Shown piece by piece: positions 53,345 to 55,565 of a stretch of 55,565 nt of DNA. Position numbers and translations under genes: made by a program. Below the pieces are notes generated by a model, which did no database searches, was not told the origin of the DNA, and was given only the letters and a program-made list of their open reading frames with translations. Location of the stretch: positions 43,537-99,101 of the forward strand of contig NZ_PKUB01000013.1 in NCBI RefSeq assembly GCF_002868845.1, read 5' to 3'. This DNA is from Desulfuromonas sp. Lineage in GTDB: Bacteria; Desulfobacterota; Desulfuromonadia; Desulfuromonadales; BM501. Numbering within the stretch: position 1 is the stretch's first letter; every line of letters begins with the position of its first letter.

Positions 53345-54739
53345 ATGACGACTGAATCCTGCAACAACGATATTCTTGTGGTGGACGACGAAGAGAGCAT
53401 GAGGGAGTTCCTCACCATCATGCTTCACCGGGAAGGGTACCGCACCGACGCCGTCGCCGACGGGGTTCAGGCCGTGGCGCGGCTCAAGGAACAGGCCTAC
53501 GACCTGATCATCAGCGACATCAAGATGCCCCGCCTGGACGGTTTCGGACTGCTCAAGCACATTCAGGAGCGCTCCCCCGAAACCGCGATGATCATGATCA
53601 CCGCCCACGGCAGCACCGAGCAGGCCGTGGAGGCGATGAAGGAGGGGGCCTACGACTACATCACCAAGCCCTTCAAAAACGAAGAGATCCGCCTCATCGT
53701 CAAGAACGCCCTTGAGCGCAAGACCCTGCGCCAGGAGAACCGCGAGCTCAAAAAAGAGCTCGGCCGCCGCTACTCTTTCGGCAACCTGGTCGGCAAGAGC
53801 AAGGCGATGCAGGATCTCTACGACCTGATCCAGAAAGTCGCCGGAAGCAAGGTCAACATCCTTGTCACCGGCGAAAGCGGCACCGGCAAGGAGCTGGTCG
53901 CCAAGGCGGTGCACTACAACAGCGACCGGGCCGACGGCCCCTTCGTCCCCATCAACTGCGGGGCGATCCCGGAAAACCTTCTCGAGAGCGAGCTCTTCGG
54001 CCACGAAAAGGGGGCCTTCACCGGGGCCCATCAGCAGAAGGCCGGCCTTTTCGAGGTCGCCGCCGGCGGCACCCTCTTTCTCGACGAGATCGGCGAACTG
54101 CCGGCGATGATGCAGGTGAAGCTTCTGCGGGTTCTGCAGGAGCGGGAATTCCGCCGGGTCGGCGGGACCAAGACCATCAAGGCCGACGTGCGCCTGATCG
54201 CCGCGACCAACAAGGACCTCGAGGTCGAGGTCGGCAACGGCGATTTTCGCGAGGACCTCTTCTATCGCCTCAACGTCATCCGCCTTCACCTGCCGCCCCT
54301 GCGGGAGCGCCGCGAGGATATTCCCCTTCTCCTGGAGCACTTTTACCGCGATCTGAGCGGGCAGGAGAGCGTCGCCGTCAGCGAGGGGGCGATGCGCCGG
54401 ATCCTCGACTACCGCTGGCCCGGCAACATCCGGGAACTGGTCAACGTGATCGAGCGCTGCGTCGTCCTCGGCCAGTCCGGGGAGCTGACCGAGGGCGCCC
54501 TGCCTCCCAACCTTCGCGGCCAGGGCGCGCCCTGCCCCGAGGGTCTCGACGCCCTGCCGGAGACCGGGCTCGATCTCGACGACTACCTCGGGAAGATCGA
54601 AAAGGACCTCCTGCTCAAGGCCCTCGACCGGAGCGGCGGGGTGCGCAAGAAGGCCGCCGAGCTGCTCGGGATCTCCTTCCGCTCCATCCGTTACCGCCTG
54701 AGCAAGTTCGGCATCGACCCCGACGGCGAGGAGGAGTGA
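53345..54739 (+). CDS. pilR: Sigma-54 response regulator PilR
   Basis: The 464-residue NtrC-family activator of pilA. Its receiver has Asp58 in SDIKMPRLDG and Lys in TKPFK. The AAA+ domain has Walker A GESGTGKE near 176, GAFTGA near 223, and Walker [10 protein letters not shown]. The C-terminal Fis-type helix-turn-helix contains GGVRKKAAELLGISFRSIRYRL. It lies directly downstream of pilS and upstream of a sigma-54 promoter for pilA, the standard arrangement. Confidence 0.96.
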   Translation: MTTESCNNDILVVDDEESMREFLTIMLHREGYRTDAVADGVQAVARLKEQAYDLIISDIKMPRLDGFGLLKHIQERSPETAMIMITAHGSTEQAVEAMKEGAYDYITKPFKNEEIRLIVKNALERKTLRQENRELKKELGRRYSFGNLVGKSKAMQDLYDLIQKVAGSKVNILVTGESGTGKELVAKAVHYNSDRADGPFVPINCGAIPENLLESELFGHEKGAFTGAHQQKAGLFEVAAGGTLFLDEIGELPAMMQVKLLRVLQEREFRRVGGTKTIKADVRLIAATNKDLEVEVGNGDFREDLFYRLNVIRLHLPPLRERREDIPLLLEHFYRDLSGQESVAVSEGAMRRILDYRWPGNIRELVNVIERCVVLGQSGELTEGALPPNLRGQGAPCPEGLDALPETGLDLDDYLGKIEKDLLLKALDRSGGVRKKAAELLGISFRSIRYRLSKFGIDPDGEEE

Positions 54740-54800
54740 GTCACGGGTCTTTTTCCCGGGAGCCGAAGGGGGCGGGGGTTCCTTTTGCGCAGTGCCCTTA

Positions 54801-54883
54801 TTTGTCACCTTCGCCTGACGCGATTTGTTCGCCCCTGAAGGAATTAGTTGGCCGAAGGAGATCCTTCATCTTTGCTTGTCGCC
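54801..54883 (+). promoter_or_regulatory. Possible PilR-binding region with TTGTC-type repeats
   Basis: Three related motifs lie upstream of the pilA -24/-12 promoter: TTTGTCACC (54801-54809), TTTGTTCGCC (54824-54833) and CTTGTCGCC (54875-54883). Their position, 50-135 bases before the promoter, fits an enhancer. The link to PilR is inference; the Pseudomonas PilR consensus also contains TGTC. Confidence 0.4.
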
Positions 54884-54935
54884 AAAGTCCTTGGAAATTC
54901 GACTTAATTTGATTGGTGGGGAGTGTGGTGTTTTT

Positions 54936-54951
54936 TGGCACGCCCATTGCT
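54936..54951 (+). promoter_or_regulatory. Sigma-54 promoter of pilA
   Basis: TGGCAC-GCCCA-TTGCT matches the sigma-54 consensus TGGCAC-N5-TTGCW at every position and with correct spacing. Transcription should start near 54962. Confidence 0.93.
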
Positions 54952-54961
54952 AACTTATAAA

Positions 54962-55068
54962 GTCAAACCCCAAGGAGGTATCCCCCCAAGAGGGGAATTG
55001 TTTAGAGCGGTTCCGGTTTTTGTTTCGAGAATCGGCACCATCTTTCATCCAGGAAAGGAGAACAAGAC
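54962..55068 (+). other. pilA 5' leader with an orphan Shine-Dalgarno and hairpin
   Basis: The predicted leader is about 107 bases. A perfect AAGGAGGT (54972-54979) has no start codon within usable distance. It is followed at once by a small CCCC-CAAGA-GGGG hairpin (about 54983-54995). The real pilA ribosome site (AAGGAGAA) is near 55056. The orphan site may be a ribosome standby or stability element. Confidence 0.45.
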
Positions 55069-55284
55069 ATGCTCGGAAAGTTCCGCAAGAACCAAAAGGG
55101 TTTCACCCTGATCGAGCTGCTGATCGTCGTGGCGATCATCGGCATCCTGGCGGCCATCGCCATCCCCCAGTTCGCGTCCTACCGCCAGAAGGCCTTTAAC
55201 TCGGCGTCCCAGACCGACCTGCGCAACAGCCGCATCATCATCGAATCGTACTACGCCGAGAACTATCATTATCCCCACGGCTAA
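55069..55284 (+). CDS. pilA: Short type IV pilin PilA (Geobacter-type)
   Basis: A 71-residue prepilin with an 11-residue basic leader ending in Gly, then [20 protein letters not shown], the classic class IV N-terminus with Glu at +5. The mature form is 60 residues and lacks the globular beta domain of ordinary pilins, as in Geobacter PilA (61). It has eight aromatics: Phe1, Phe24, Tyr27, Phe32, Tyr50, Tyr51, Tyr55 and Tyr57, plus His56 and His59. The aromatic share (13%) exceeds that of G. sulfurreducens PilA. Known work links such short aromatic pilins to extracellular electron transfer, either as conductive pili or through export of cytochrome filaments. No upstream in-frame start exists before a TAG near 55000, so the long isoform known from Geobacter is not encoded. 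AAGGAGAA precedes the ATG. Confidence 0.96.
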   Translation: MLGKFRKNQKGFTLIELLIVVAIIGILAAIAIPQFASYRQKAFNSASQTDLRNSRIIIESYYAENYHYPHG

Positions 55285-55328
55285 CAGGCAACGTTCTTTC
55301 GTTTGAACAGATAGAAAAGGAGATTTTT

Positions 55329-55565
55329 ATGAAAAGCAAAATGCTTAAAAAAATCCTGATGGCTTTGGTTCTTCTCGGCTTCACCGCGGGACCTGCCTTC
55401 GCTACCGCGATTACCGCCAACAACACCTGGATCGACCCGACAGGGGTAGATGACGATGAGGTTATCATCGCCGACGACGACACCACTTCGGTTCCCGCAG
55501 GTCCCGGGATCTTCGGCAAGGATCTGAAGTTTTCCGTTGGCGTCCGGGTGATCTACACCGGGGAG
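55329..55565 (+). CDS. Exported acidic protein after pilA (3' end outside window)
   Basis: Seventy-nine codons are visible. A Sec signal peptide (KKILMALVLLGFTAGPAFA, residues 7-25) is followed by an acidic stretch (DDDEVIIADDD) and a strand-like LKFSVGVRVIYTGE. AGGAG lies before the ATG, and the gap from pilA is only 44 bases, so it should be co-transcribed with pilA. In G. sulfurreducens this position holds the PilA-C/Spc partner, a short-pilin chaperone. By position and domain style this gene may be its counterpart, but the visible part is too short to prove it. Confidence 0.7.
   Translation, partial: MKSKMLKKILMALVLLGFTAGPAFATAITANNTWIDPTGVDDDEVIIADDDTTSVPAGPGIFGKDLKFSVGVRVIYTGE

Overview
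The window is GC-rich, gene-dense bacterial chromosome. It most resembles a Desulfuromonadales (Geobacter/Desulfuromonas-type) organism. The main reason is the gene order pilB-pilT-pilC-pilS-pilR-pilA, ending in a very short, aromatic-rich PilA behind a sigma-54 promoter, as in Geobacter. A second pilus-assembly block (sensor kinase, sigma-54 activator, FimT/PilV/PilW/PilX-like minor pilins, PilY1-like tip protein) fits the same lineage, as does the mix of AcnB, many two-component genes and an RND pump. I see no rRNA, tRNA, CRISPR array, insertion sequence or prophage. The taxonomic call is inference from gene content.

Layout. 1-6.3 kb: the 3' part of aconitase B, an unknown membrane protein, an MscS-type channel, a PAS sensor kinase with a cysteine cluster, a tail-anchored cytochrome b5-like protein, and a CheY / CheX-fusion pair behind a possible sigma-28 promoter. 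6.3-13 kb: a nitroreductase, a fused pabB-pabC folate gene, a FadL-type outer-membrane channel and a convergent long-chain acyl-CoA synthetase. 13.2-18 kb: one 1604-residue secreted protein with an HExxH site, PKD domains and two sets of seven LVIVD repeats. 18.2-23 kb (minus strand): an SprT-like protein, the putrescine genes aguB and aguA, a DedA-PAP2 fusion and an HD-domain protein. 23-29.6 kb: a tetR-tolC-MFP-RND efflux operon whose promoter is bracketed by two matching operators. 30-41.4 kb: a two-component pair and the minor-pilin/PilY1 cluster. 41.5-47.4 kb: a DUF1015 protein, a ParM-like actin, RNase R and RibF. 47.4-55.5 kb: the type IV pilus motor, regulators and pilin, then the start of an exported acidic protein cut by the window end.

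How the genes work together. PilB and PilT power extension and retraction through PilC. PilS/PilR switch on pilA from the sigma-54 promoter. The minor pilins and PilY1 would prime the filament and form its tip. FadL and the acyl-CoA synthetase form an uptake/activation pair for fatty acids. AguA and AguB turn agmatine into putrescine. TetR would control the efflux operon and itself.

The most unusual feature is four otherwise intact conserved genes, each broken by one in-frame stop codon: pabB-pabC (TGA), acyl-CoA synthetase (TGA), aguB (TAG) and pilT (TAG). Homology continues in the same frame after each stop. Each stop is one substitution from a sense codon, and G-to-T in the coding strand can explain all four. 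Sequence or assembly errors, recent decay, or read-through could each account for this; raw reads would decide.
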